Shown: positions 9,099-16,087 of the stretch, in pieces
How positions within the stretch are numbered: the stretch's first letter is position 1
Layout of the letters: every line of letters starts with the position of its first letter
From: Propionimicrobium sp. PCR01-08-3
GTDB taxonomy: Bacteria; Actinomycetota; Actinomycetes; Propionibacteriales; Propionibacteriaceae
Assembly: GCF_030286045.1 (NCBI RefSeq)
Contig: NZ_CP127390.1
Location: 2,559,482 to 2,623,481, forward strand
DNA: 64,000 nucleotides
Reading direction: 5' to 3'
Made by a program: the position numbers and the translations under genes
Notes under the pieces: model-generated
Seen by the model: only the letters and a program-made list of their open reading frames with translations
The model's database searches: none
Told to the model about the DNA's origin: nothing

Positions 9099-10085
9099 TC
9101 AGACTCGGCGCAGCAGGTAGGTGTCGAAGATCCAGCCGTTGGCCTCGGCAGCAGCCTTCCGGACGCGCAGGATCTCGTCCCGAACCTCATCCAACGGCCC
9201 GGAAATCAGAATCTCGTTCTCGGCGCCCAGGTAGGCACCCCAGTAGATATCGATGCCCGCCGGATCGATCTTCGAGAAGGTCTGCTTGCCGTCCAGCATC
9301 ACCACGACATCGTCCGTATCTTCGGGCATGCCGGCGGCGAGCAGTCTTGCCGGCGAGATTTCGACGGAGCGCCCCTGACGGTTGAGCGGAATCTTGAAGG
9401 CAGCGGCCAGGGCCAGCACGCAGCTGATACCGGGGATCACCCGCAAATCGATCGGACGACCGGCCTTGCCGGAGGCGTCCGCGAGCTTCTGGACGATCGC
9501 CAGTGTGCTCTCGTACAGGCTCGGATCGCCCCAGATCAGGAACCCACCGCTCGCCCCCCCGGGCAGCTCAGCGGCGACCGCCGAGCTCCACGACTCGAGG
9601 CGTTGCGCCCGCCATTTGGCGACCGCGGCCGGATAGTCCGGGGTGGTCTGCCAGGGCCGGGGCGGATCGCGCAATTCAACAGTCTTGAGCGGAGTGTCGC
9701 GGTGCCGCTCGATGATGACCCGGCGGGCCTCCACCAGGTCGTCGAGTTGATCCTCTTTGAGCACCACGAAGAGCACGTCGATCGTGCGGATCGCCCCGAT
9801 GGCTTCGAGCGTCACCCACTCCGGGTTGCCGGCTCCGATTCCGATCAGGATCAGTTCGCGGCGGCAGTCCCCCTCGGGCGGCTCTGTCGATGGGCTTTGG
9901 CGTACGGTCGACTCAGCCAAGTCCCCGGCGGGCGACTCCGTCGACGGGCGCCGATCTGCGGCAGCCACGGTGGAATCCCCTTCGGCAGCGTGGGGCGCGC
10001 GGCACTGGTCAGCGACTCCGGCAGCCCCGGGGGTTGTGGCTGCCGGCTCCCGGATACTCGAGTCGCTCTGCTCACCAGCGCTCAT
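9099..10085 (-). CDS. cobF: Precorrin-6A synthase, deacetylating
   Basis: CobF methylates C1 and removes the acetyl group in the aerobic corrin pathway. After a long low-complexity N-terminus, the methylase begins near residue 77 with ELILIGIGAGNPEWVTLEAI, followed by LIWGDPSLYES, VIPGISCVLALAAAFKIPLN, and MLDGKQTF with IYWGAYLGAENE, all CobF-like. The extra 75 residues are Ser/Thr/Pro-rich and contain a tandem repeat (RPSTESPAGD and SPSTEPPEGD); an internal start cannot be excluded. The start overlaps the cbiX stop. Its presence beside cbiG and cbiX is unexpected because CbiG should perform deacylation in the anaerobic route. Confidence 0.88.
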   Translation of the reverse strand: MSAGEQSDSSIREPAATTPGAAGVADQCRAPHAAEGDSTVAAADRRPSTESPAGDLAESTVRQSPSTEPPEGDCRRELILIGIGAGNPEWVTLEAIGAIRTIDVLFVVLKEDQLDDLVEARRVIIERHRDTPLKTVELRDPPRPWQTTPDYPAAVAKWRAQRLESWSSAVAAELPGGASGGFLIWGDPSLYESTLAIVQKLADASGKAGRPIDLRVIPGISCVLALAAAFKIPLNRQGRSVEISPARLLAAGMPEDTDDVVVMLDGKQTFSKIDPAGIDIYWGAYLGAENEILISGPLDEVRDEILRVRKAAAEANGWIFDTYLLRRV

Positions 10086-11308
10086 TGCGCCAACTCACCC
10101 AACGCCTTGACGGCGGCGCTGCGGGCATGCGCGGTGCGGTGCGGGTTGCGGTCTCCGACCACGCCCACCTTGAGCCCTGCCACCTCGCCGGTTGCGGGGG
10201 TCCAGGCGGTGCCGCCGGTCGCATCGTCACCACGGACGCAGAACACCCGCCGCGCCTCTGCCCAGGCGGCCACCTGAGCGTTGACCTCGGGAGCATCGGT
10301 GAGGGCCAGCACGTACCAGGCGCCGTCCAGATCATCCTCGGAAACTGCGCGTGGCGCCCACGCCACCTTGCCCTCGGTGGCCAGCGCGGTGATCTTCTCA
10401 CCGGCATCGGGTGCCACCACCTGCACGTCGGCTCCTGCCTCCAGCAGGTTGCCGATCCGGCGGCCGGCGACCGTTCCGGCACCAACGATCAGTACCTTGT
10501 GTCCGGTCAGCACCAATCCGCTCAGATAGACCTGCGGAGCCGGCCCGGTAGCCGGGCCTACCCAGCCGTCGCTGACCGCGCGAAAGCGGTCAACGACCAT
10601 CTGCGCCAGCGCATCGCAGTCACCGATCAGCTCGGAAACCCTGACCTCGGCATCGGGATGATTCTGCTGCCAGGCCGCGGACTGCTCCTTCGCCCACTTT
10701 TGCAGCAAACCGGGGAACAGGTAGTGCGGCATAACCACGACTTTGCGTCCACCATGGGCGTAGGCGCGGTCGAGTGCCGTTGTCAGATCGGGGTCGGAGA
10801 TCTGAATGAATCCGGTCACCACATCGGCGTAGCCGCCCTCTTCGCGCAGCAGCCGGCCCAGCCGCACATGGTCGGCGTTGGCCTCGGGCACCGAACAGCC
10901 GCGTCCGAGGAAGACCACGCTGGTCTCATCAGCGGTCCAGTCACCCAGCGCATCGGCGATCCGATCGCGGGCAGCTGCCCGCAGCAGCGGGTCGGGCCCG
11001 AGGTGACCGGCGTAGCTGACCGCCCCGACGCCGGCTTTGGCTCGTCCGGCCTCAATGCCGCCGGGAATGTCGTCGTGCACGTGCCCACCGGCGCCGATCA
11101 TCAGCGGCACCACCACGACGTGCTTGTCCGCAGATTCGGCGAGCGCAGTGGCGACCGCGTCTTCGATGGTCGGGGTGTCGAGCTCGACGTAGGCGTCGTA
11201 AACCTTCGTCTCCGGCAGCATGCCACGCACCCGATCGACCAGGGCGCGGCAGACCTGCTGGCCCTCGGCCAGCCTGGTGCCGTGCGCGGCGATGACCAAT
11301 GAACTCAT
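10082..11308 (-). CDS. cbiX: Sirohydrochlorin cobaltochelatase fused to precorrin-2 dehydrogenase
   Basis: The 408-residue protein joins two enzymes that act in sequence. Residues 1 to about 250 form two CbiX-type chelatase repeats: AAHGTRLAEG, VVVVPLMIGAGGHVHDDIP with candidate metal-binding histidines, then GRGCSVPEANADH and VVVMPHYLFPGLL. Residues about 265-408 are a Met8/CysG-type NAD domain with LTGHKVLIVGAGTVAGRR, which would oxidise precorrin-2 to sirohydrochlorin. Thus oxidation and cobalt insertion may be coupled. The start at 11308 overlaps the cbiGH stop as ATGA, so the longer upstream frame is rejected. Its stop overlaps the cobF start. Confidence 0.9.
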   Translation of the reverse strand: MSSLVIAAHGTRLAEGQQVCRALVDRVRGMLPETKVYDAYVELDTPTIEDAVATALAESADKHVVVVPLMIGAGGHVHDDIPGGIEAGRAKAGVGAVSYAGHLGPDPLLRAAARDRIADALGDWTADETSVVFLGRGCSVPEANADHVRLGRLLREEGGYADVVTGFIQISDPDLTTALDRAYAHGGRKVVVMPHYLFPGLLQKWAKEQSAAWQQNHPDAEVRVSELIGDCDALAQMVVDRFRAVSDGWVGPATGPAPQVYLSGLVLTGHKVLIVGAGTVAGRRIGNLLEAGADVQVVAPDAGEKITALATEGKVAWAPRAVSEDDLDGAWYVLALTDAPEVNAQVAAWAEARRVFCVRGDDATGGTAWTPATGEVAGLKVGVVGDRNPHRTAHARSAAVKALGELAQ

Positions 11309-13065
11309 TTCTTCTCCATCCAGCTGTAGTCGCGCGGGGTAACCATGGCCTGGCTTCCGACTCCGGTAGGTAGCATCTGGGTCGTCGACGAGCCGACGAT
11401 GACGATCGAATGCATGTCGACCCATTCCGGATCGAATTCGGCGATCGGCGCCACCCGATGGGTCTGCTCGGGGCGGCTGGCATCGCGCACCACGGCGACC
11501 GGGGTGCCGGCCGGGCGGTGGGCTGCCAGAATCTCCAGCGCCCGGGGCAGGTTCGCCAGCCGGGTGCGGCTGCGCGGGTTGTACATGGTGACCACGAAAT
11601 CGCCCTCGGCAGCGGCCTTGAGGCGTTTTTCGATCAGTGCCCAATCGGTGTGCAGATCCGACAGTGACAAGGTGACATGGTCGTGCCCGAGAGGTGCACC
11701 CAAGATGGCGGACGCGGCAAGTTCGGCGGTCACCCCGGGCACGATCTCGACATCGATGCCCTCGGTGCCCTGCTGCAGGGTGGGCGAGGCCATCGCATAG
11801 ATGGCGGGGTCGCCGCCGCAGACGATGGAAACCCGGCGCCCCTCACGGGCCTTCTCGATGGCCAGCGCGGTGCGCATGTCTTCGGTGCCCATGCCCGACG
11901 AGACGACCTCGGTGCCCGGACGCAGCACCTTGCGGATCTGCGCCACGTAGGGCCGGTAGCCGATCACGATGGCCGATTCGGCGAGCACCCTGCGGGCGCG
12001 CGGGGTGAGCAGGTCTTCGGCGCCCGGACCGAGGCCGACGACGGCGAGTTCACCGCGGGGCTCCAGCCTGCCGATGGCGATGGTTGCCTCGGGTGTCTTC
12101 TGCTTCTGGACGATCAGCCCGGCGCCCGAGGCCAGCACGGACGCCTCGCTCACGCTCGGGGTGCCGACCGCTTCTTGGGCGTGCTCGCTGGGGTTCGGCA
12201 CCTGCTGCGTGGCGAGTTCGTCGGCGGGATAGGTGACGAACGGCACGCCCAACTGGGCGGCCAGCTCGAGCAGGCCTTGCTCGTCGGCTTTCGCGTCCAC
12301 GCTGGTCAACATCGCAATGGACGACCTCGCCAGACCGTGTGCTTCGAAGGCGGCGTCGAGAAGACTCTGCAAAGACTCGACGGAGGTGCCGCGATTGCAG
12401 CCCATCCCCACCACCAGCGACGTGGGGTGCAGCACCACCGTCGGCAGATCAGTGGGAACGTTCGCCTTGTCGCTGAGCAGGATGCGGGCTTCGGGGTCGG
12501 GCGGCGGGGGCAGCACCTTGACATGGGTGCCGCGGCGCTCCACCCGCTCCACGCCTGGTTCGGTGACGTTGGCCGGAAGGGCAGGCATCGGCCACGGATG
12601 CTCGCGGACCAGCGCGACCGGGCGTCCGCCGATGACTGCGCCGGTCACTCCGGCGAGGTCGCCGGTGGTGTCCCAGCCGAGCGTGTCGAGGCCGGGCAGT
12701 CCGAGGGCGTCGGTGGCGGTGGTCAGCACCGCGGTGGCGCCGAGCCCATCTGCAACCTTTTTGGCGAGTTCGTTGGCTCCGCCGACATGGCCGCCGACCA
12801 GCGGCACCACAAACTTGCCGGCCTCGTCGACCACGACCACACCTGGGTCGGTCTTCTTGTTCACCAGCAGGCCAGCGATCAGCCGGGTGGTGGCGCCCAA
12901 GGCCAAGTGGCTGATAATCAGGTCACATTCGCCCCAGGCTTGTTTGAGGCCCTCGGCCGATGACGTGGTGTATCGCTTGGTCGCGCCGAGAAAGGCGTCG
13001 ATGGCGTCGGCCCGGGCCTGGCTCGCGGTGCTGGTGGCCACTTGGCCGATGATGGGTTCGCTCAC
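11305..13065 (-). CDS. cbiGH: CbiG-CbiH/CobJ fusion: lactone hydrolase and C17-methyltransferase
   Basis: Residues 1 to about 340 are CbiG, which opens the cobalt-precorrin-5A lactone and releases acetaldehyde: VVVVDEAGKFVVPLVGGHVGGAN is the conserved core (residues 77-99) and SLVVGMGCNRGTS begins the CobE-like C-terminal domain. From about residue 348 a complete CobJ/CbiH methyltransferase follows, with ELAVVGLGPGAEDLLTPRA, VCGGDPAIYAMAS and VTMYNPRSRTR. CbiH makes cobalt-precorrin-4 with ring contraction, the step before CbiF and CbiG. The 586 residues fit the sum of both families. It overlaps cbiE upstream and cbiX downstream by four bases. Confidence 0.93.
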   Translation of the reverse strand: MSEPIIGQVATSTASQARADAIDAFLGATKRYTTSSAEGLKQAWGECDLIISHLALGATTRLIAGLLVNKKTDPGVVVVDEAGKFVVPLVGGHVGGANELAKKVADGLGATAVLTTATDALGLPGLDTLGWDTTGDLAGVTGAVIGGRPVALVREHPWPMPALPANVTEPGVERVERRGTHVKVLPPPPDPEARILLSDKANVPTDLPTVVLHPTSLVVGMGCNRGTSVESLQSLLDAAFEAHGLARSSIAMLTSVDAKADEQGLLELAAQLGVPFVTYPADELATQQVPNPSEHAQEAVGTPSVSEASVLASGAGLIVQKQKTPEATIAIGRLEPRGELAVVGLGPGAEDLLTPRARRVLAESAIVIGYRPYVAQIRKVLRPGTEVVSSGMGTEDMRTALAIEKAREGRRVSIVCGGDPAIYAMASPTLQQGTEGIDVEIVPGVTAELAASAILGAPLGHDHVTLSLSDLHTDWALIEKRLKAAAEGDFVVTMYNPRSRTRLANLPRALEILAAHRPAGTPVAVVRDASRPEQTHRVAPIAEFDPEWVDMHSIVIVGSSTTQMLPTGVGSQAMVTPRDYSWMEKK

Positions 13066-13727
13066 GCTTGGGCTCCTCCTGCCAGAAATCCGCCGACGAT
13101 TGCCGTCTGCTCGCCGAGTGCGGCGGGGTCGTCCGGGTGATGGGCGAGCACGAGCACCACGTTCGGCTGAGCAGGCTCGGTGATCTTGCGGGCCTGGTCC
13201 TCGGTGAGGACGCGGACCTGCTCGTCCGACTCACCCAAGCGTTCGGCCAGCACATAGGTGCGGCCGAGGCCTGCGGTGGCATCCACGATCTGGGGTAGGC
13301 CGTGCTTGCCGTCGGTGAGCAGGCCGACCTTGGGATGGCTACGCAATACCTCGATCGCGGGAGCCGGATCATTGCCGTGCAGCGAGACCAGCAAGGCGTC
13401 GTCCCAGGGCAGCGCGACGGCGGCGAAGGCCAGCTGCAGCGAGGTGACCACGGGTATCACCCGCACCTTCAGTCCGGCCACCCTCATGCGCCGGACGACG
13501 CCGTAGAACAGCGGGTCGCCGGAGGCGATGACCACGACCTTCGCGGCGTCCGGAAGGGCCTGGATGGCTTCGATCGCCGGGGCGATAGCTCCCAGCACGA
13601 CGCGGCGCTCCTCGGGAATATTCAGCGCGTCGAGGTGACGGCGCCCACCGACGACCAGCGCCGCATCGGCGGCTGCGTCACGCAACTCGGCAGACGGTGA
13701 ACCGATATAGCCAAAGACGGTGATCAT
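13062..13727 (-). CDS. cbiE: Precorrin-6Y C5-methyltransferase
   Basis: CbiE methylates C5 of the corrin precursor and corresponds to the N-terminal half of CobL; its partner CbiT is at 1.7 kb. The 221-residue protein starts MITVFGYIGSPSAE and shows LVVGGRRHLDAL, VVIASGDPLFYGVVRRM, and VVTSLQLAFAAVALPWDD, the standard blocks of this SAM methylase family. The ATG at 13727 overlaps the stop of a 31-codon micro-ORF (ATGA), while its own stop overlaps the cbiGH start. The first codons and the upstream region are duplicated just upstream. Confidence 0.92.
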   Translation of the reverse strand: MITVFGYIGSPSAELRDAAADAALVVGGRRHLDALNIPEERRVVLGAIAPAIEAIQALPDAAKVVVIASGDPLFYGVVRRMRVAGLKVRVIPVVTSLQLAFAAVALPWDDALLVSLHGNDPAPAIEVLRSHPKVGLLTDGKHGLPQIVDATAGLGRTYVLAERLGESDEQVRVLTEDQARKITEPAQPNVVLVLAHHPDDPAALGEQTAIVGGFLAGGAQA

Positions 13728-13862
13728 GCCTGGGCTCCCTTCTCGGCAGGCTCCTTGGCGACTGCGGATTCGTGCAACTCAGCAGACAGTGATCTGACGG
13801 AACCGAAGACGGTGATCATGCCTGGGCTCCCCTCTCGGCGAGTTCTTTGGCGGCCGCTGGGT
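13679..13862. repeat. Tandem 92-base duplication across the cobM-cbiE junction
   Basis: About 92 bases (13679-13770 and 13771-13862) are repeated in tandem at roughly 80 per cent identity by eye. Each copy carries the junction sequence GGTGATCATGCCTGGGCTCC, which on the minus strand encodes the end GAQA, a TGA, and the overlapping start MITVFG. One copy holds the real cobM stop, the other the real cbiE start. Confidence 0.85.
13724..13819 (-). CDS. 31-residue bridging micro-ORF between cobM and cbiE
   Basis: This ORF starts inside the cobM stop (ATGA at 13816-13819) and stops inside the cbiE start (ATGA at 13724-13727), filling the spacer exactly. It begins MITVFGSVRS, a copy of the CbiE N-terminus, and ends PAEKGAQA, a copy of the CobM C-terminus, so it arose by the tandem duplication here. 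A functional peptide is unlikely; passing ribosomes from cobM to cbiE by termination-reinitiation is the more economical role. Confidence 0.6.
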   Translation of the reverse strand: MITVFGSVRSLSAELHESAVAKEPAEKGAQA

Positions 13863-14724
13863 CGGCGTCACGGTATTCGTGCCGGAATCCGGGATGGTAG
13901 AGGTGGCTGCGCTTGACCATCTTGGTCTCGGCCAGCGCGGGGCCCACCAAGATCACGGTGTGTTTCCAGAACTTGTGTTCCTTCATGGTGGCCGCCAACT
14001 GGTCGAGGGTGCAGCGCACCATGATCTCGTCCGGCCAGGTCACTTGGTGGCCGATGATGACCGGGGTGTCGGGGGCATATCCGCCTGCCAGCAGCTCTTC
14101 TTGCAGGGTGTGGCTTCGGGCCGCCGACAGATAGAGCGCCATGGTGGTGCCGTGGGTGGCGAACTCGCGGACGCTCTCGCGGGGCGGCATCGGGGTGCGG
14201 CCACCCTCCAGCCTGGTCAAGATCAGTGACTGTGAAACCTCGGGCAGCGTGATCTCCACATCGGAGCGGGCGGCTGCGGCCGAAAAAGCCGAAACCCCCG
14301 GGATCGATTCGTAGGCCACGCCGAGATCCCGCAGCACCTCGCGCTGCTCCGCGGTCGCGCCGTAGATGGCGGGGTCACCGGTGTGCACGCGGGCGATCAG
14401 CAGTCCCTCGTCGCGGACGCGTTCGTACAGCGGGGTGATGTCTTCGAGGGATTCGGTGGCCGAGTCGACCAGCAGCGCGTCCGGCTTGTGACCGGCCACT
14501 ATCTCCGGGCTGACCAGAGACGATGCCCAGATGATGATGTCAGCCTGGGCGATCACTCTGGCTCCGCGGACGGTGATCAGGTCGGGGGCGCCGGGTCCGG
14601 CGCCGACGAAGACGACCTTGCCCTGACCGGGTTCGCCGCCCGCCGGTGGAATCAGGGAATACTCGGCTTTGGAGCCGTTCGCCTCTTCCGAAGTGGACTT
14701 CGGCTCCGAGATTTCTTCGCTCAT
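13816..14724 (-). CDS. cobM: Precorrin-4 C11-methyltransferase
   Basis: CobM/CbiF methylates C11 of (cobalt-)precorrin-4. After about 33 polar residues (SEEISEPKSTSEEANG), the methylase starts with KVVFVGAGPGAPDLITVRGA. HTGDPAIYGA, IPGVSAFSAAAA, the LTRLEGGRTPMPPRE block and LVGPAL near the C-terminus follow; the last tract KRSHLYHPGFRHEYR is characteristic of the family. The 302 residues exceed the usual 250-260 because of the N-terminal extension. The start overlaps a 59-codon ORF upstream and the stop overlaps the 31-codon bridge to cbiE. Confidence 0.93.
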   Translation of the reverse strand: MSEEISEPKSTSEEANGSKAEYSLIPPAGGEPGQGKVVFVGAGPGAPDLITVRGARVIAQADIIIWASSLVSPEIVAGHKPDALLVDSATESLEDITPLYERVRDEGLLIARVHTGDPAIYGATAEQREVLRDLGVAYESIPGVSAFSAAAARSDVEITLPEVSQSLILTRLEGGRTPMPPRESVREFATHGTTMALYLSAARSHTLQEELLAGGYAPDTPVIIGHQVTWPDEIMVRCTLDQLAATMKEHKFWKHTVILVGPALAETKMVKRSHLYHPGFRHEYRDADPAAAKELAERGAQA

Positions 14725-14900
14725 GCCGGCTTCTCCTCGTCTGCTCTGGTTGGTGTGTCCATCGCAACTGCAGCTTGCGCCAGCCGGAGCCTGAGCTCCC
14801 GCTCGGCTGCGTGGCGCGGATGACTCTCTCGACCCAGCTTGTATTTGCGCTCAGCCATCTGATTCATACGGCCTGTCGCGTTCGAGTTGTCCGGAGTCAC
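14721..14900 (-). CDS. 59-residue bridging ORF between cobI and cobM
   Basis: Starting at GTG 14900, which overlaps the cobI stop as GTGA, this ORF ends at 14721 overlapping the cobM start as ATGA, so it exactly fills the spacer. The product is hydrophilic and basic in the middle (AERKYKLGRESHPRHAAERE) with an Ala-rich stretch, and I recognise no family. Internal ATGs at 14867 and 14858 are alternatives without a strong ribosome site. It could be a genuine small protein of the cobalamin operon or a translation-coupling bridge like the others in this window. Confidence 0.55.
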   Translation of the reverse strand: MTPDNSNATGRMNQMAERKYKLGRESHPRHAAERELRLRLAQAAVAMDTPTRADEEKPA

Positions 14901-15658
14901 AGCCGTTGTCCTCGTCCGCTGCGCTTGGCCGGCCACAGCACGCTGGTGAAATACGGGGCGTTCTCGAGTTCGCTGACCTGGCTCAGCTGCTCGTTCGGCA
15001 GGCCTATGTTGATGCCTGCGATGGCGTCCTCACCGATCTCGGCGAGGTGGTCCTTCAACTCCGGAAGGTGGCGTCCGGCCTTGTAGATCACGCAGGTGTC
15101 GGCGGCTTCAGCCACCTTCAGTAGGGGCTGGATGCTCTTCTTGAGCGGCACCAACGCCAAGATCTCGTCGCCTTCGACCAGCGGGGTACGCGACGCGGCC
15201 GCCAGTGCCTGCATCGCGGTGATGCCGGGAATGACCTCGACCTGCACGTCGGCGATCTGCTCGCGCACCGACGACGCCAGGTAGCTGAAGGTCGAGTAGA
15301 CCGACGGGTCGCCGATGGTCGCGAACCCGATCGCGGTGGCACCCTCGTTGAACGAGGCGACAGCCTGGTCGGCCGACGCCTGCCACGAGTCGGCGCGGCG
15401 CTTGGTCACCCCGGTGCGGTCGGCCATCGAGAACGGGATGCGGACGATCTTGTCGGCGACCTCGGGGCAGGCGGCCAGCACGATCGTCTCTGCGCGTCCC
15501 GAATCGGACCCGCTGGCCTCGGTCGCGGGCACCAAGATGGCGTCGCAGCCACGCAAGGCGTTGACCGCTTTCACGGTGATCAGTTCGGGATCGCCGGGTC
15601 CGACTCCGATACCGAAAAGAATGTGGGGGTTCGTTGCGTGCTCAGCGGATTCGCTCAA
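14897..15658 (-). CDS. cobI: Precorrin-2 C20-methyltransferase
   Basis: CobI/CbiL methylates C20 of (cobalt-)factor II/precorrin-2, the first dedicated corrin step after SUMT. Motifs include LFGIGVGPGDPELITVKAV, ATIGDPSVYSTFSYLA, VIPGITAMQALAAASRTPL and the EILALVPLKKS block. The frame is open to a GTG at 15733, but that part lies in the riboswitch. AAGGAG at 15665-15670 followed by TTG at 15658 gives a 253-residue protein of normal family length, so I choose the TTG. It heads the long cobI-cobM-cbiE-cbiGH-cbiX-cobF operon, all joined by short overlaps or micro-ORFs. Confidence 0.9.
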   Translation of the reverse strand: MSESAEHATNPHILFGIGVGPGDPELITVKAVNALRGCDAILVPATEASGSDSGRAETIVLAACPEVADKIVRIPFSMADRTGVTKRRADSWQASADQAVASFNEGATAIGFATIGDPSVYSTFSYLASSVREQIADVQVEVIPGITAMQALAAASRTPLVEGDEILALVPLKKSIQPLLKVAEAADTCVIYKAGRHLPELKDHLAEIGEDAIAGINIGLPNEQLSQVSELENAPYFTSVLWPAKRSGRGQRL

Positions 15659-15689
15659 CTCAACTCCTTGCGGCCCCTCTGCCGGGAGC

Positions 15690-15840
15690 CCTCGCTGCAG
15701 GGTGCGAGGGCCAGTCGACCGGGCTTGCCACACGCTGCTTATGCAGCGAGCGGACCACCGTTGCGGGACAGCACCGGAATCTCACCGGCTTTCGCATGGC
15801 ACCTCACTCCGGTCAAGCTGACCGGCCCGGTCAGCTTATC
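15690..15840 (-). promoter_or_regulatory. Cobalamin riboswitch upstream of cobI
   Basis: On the minus strand the cobI leader reads GGTGCCATGCGAAAGCC, GGTGAGATTCCGGTGCTGTC and CCGCAACGGTGG (complement 15756-15800), the classic actinobacterial AdoCbl riboswitch core. A stem flanks its 5' side at 15817-15835 (GCTGACC with GGTCAGC). The ends are estimated. The whole cobI-to-cobF operon should therefore be repressed by cobalamin, like cbiMNQO. Confidence 0.88.
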
Positions 15841-16087
15841 GCCCCTGCCGGACGCGCCACAATGCGCGCTCCGGAGTTGCAGATGAGCACCGGCTTTTCA
15901 TCGGCCAGGTCCTCAGCCCGTGCGAAACCTTCCGCAACTGTTGGGCTAGATCGATCCAAGCAGCCCAATCGCCGCGTTCTGCAGCGAATCGCGGAAGATT
16001 TCGCACGCCCTCCACATGTGTCCCCACTCTGCACTTCGATCACTATGCTCCTATACTCAGGCTCGATGACTTTCCTTAACAGTGTTA

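Noticed and set aside
11677-13183. Long plus-strand ORFs of 428 and 316 codons opposite cbiGH
   Set aside because: They mirror the fused CbiG-CbiH gene; high GC keeps antisense frames open. Their translations are low complexity.
13679-13862. CRISPR-like or other short repeat array
   Set aside because: There are only two tandem copies derived from the cobM/cbiE junction; no array with regular repeats and spacers was found anywhere in the window.
15831-16043. 70-codon minus-strand ORF upstream of the cobI riboswitch
   Set aside because: It overlaps the riboswitch 5' side and the likely promoter of the cobI operon, has no ribosome site and no recognisable domain.
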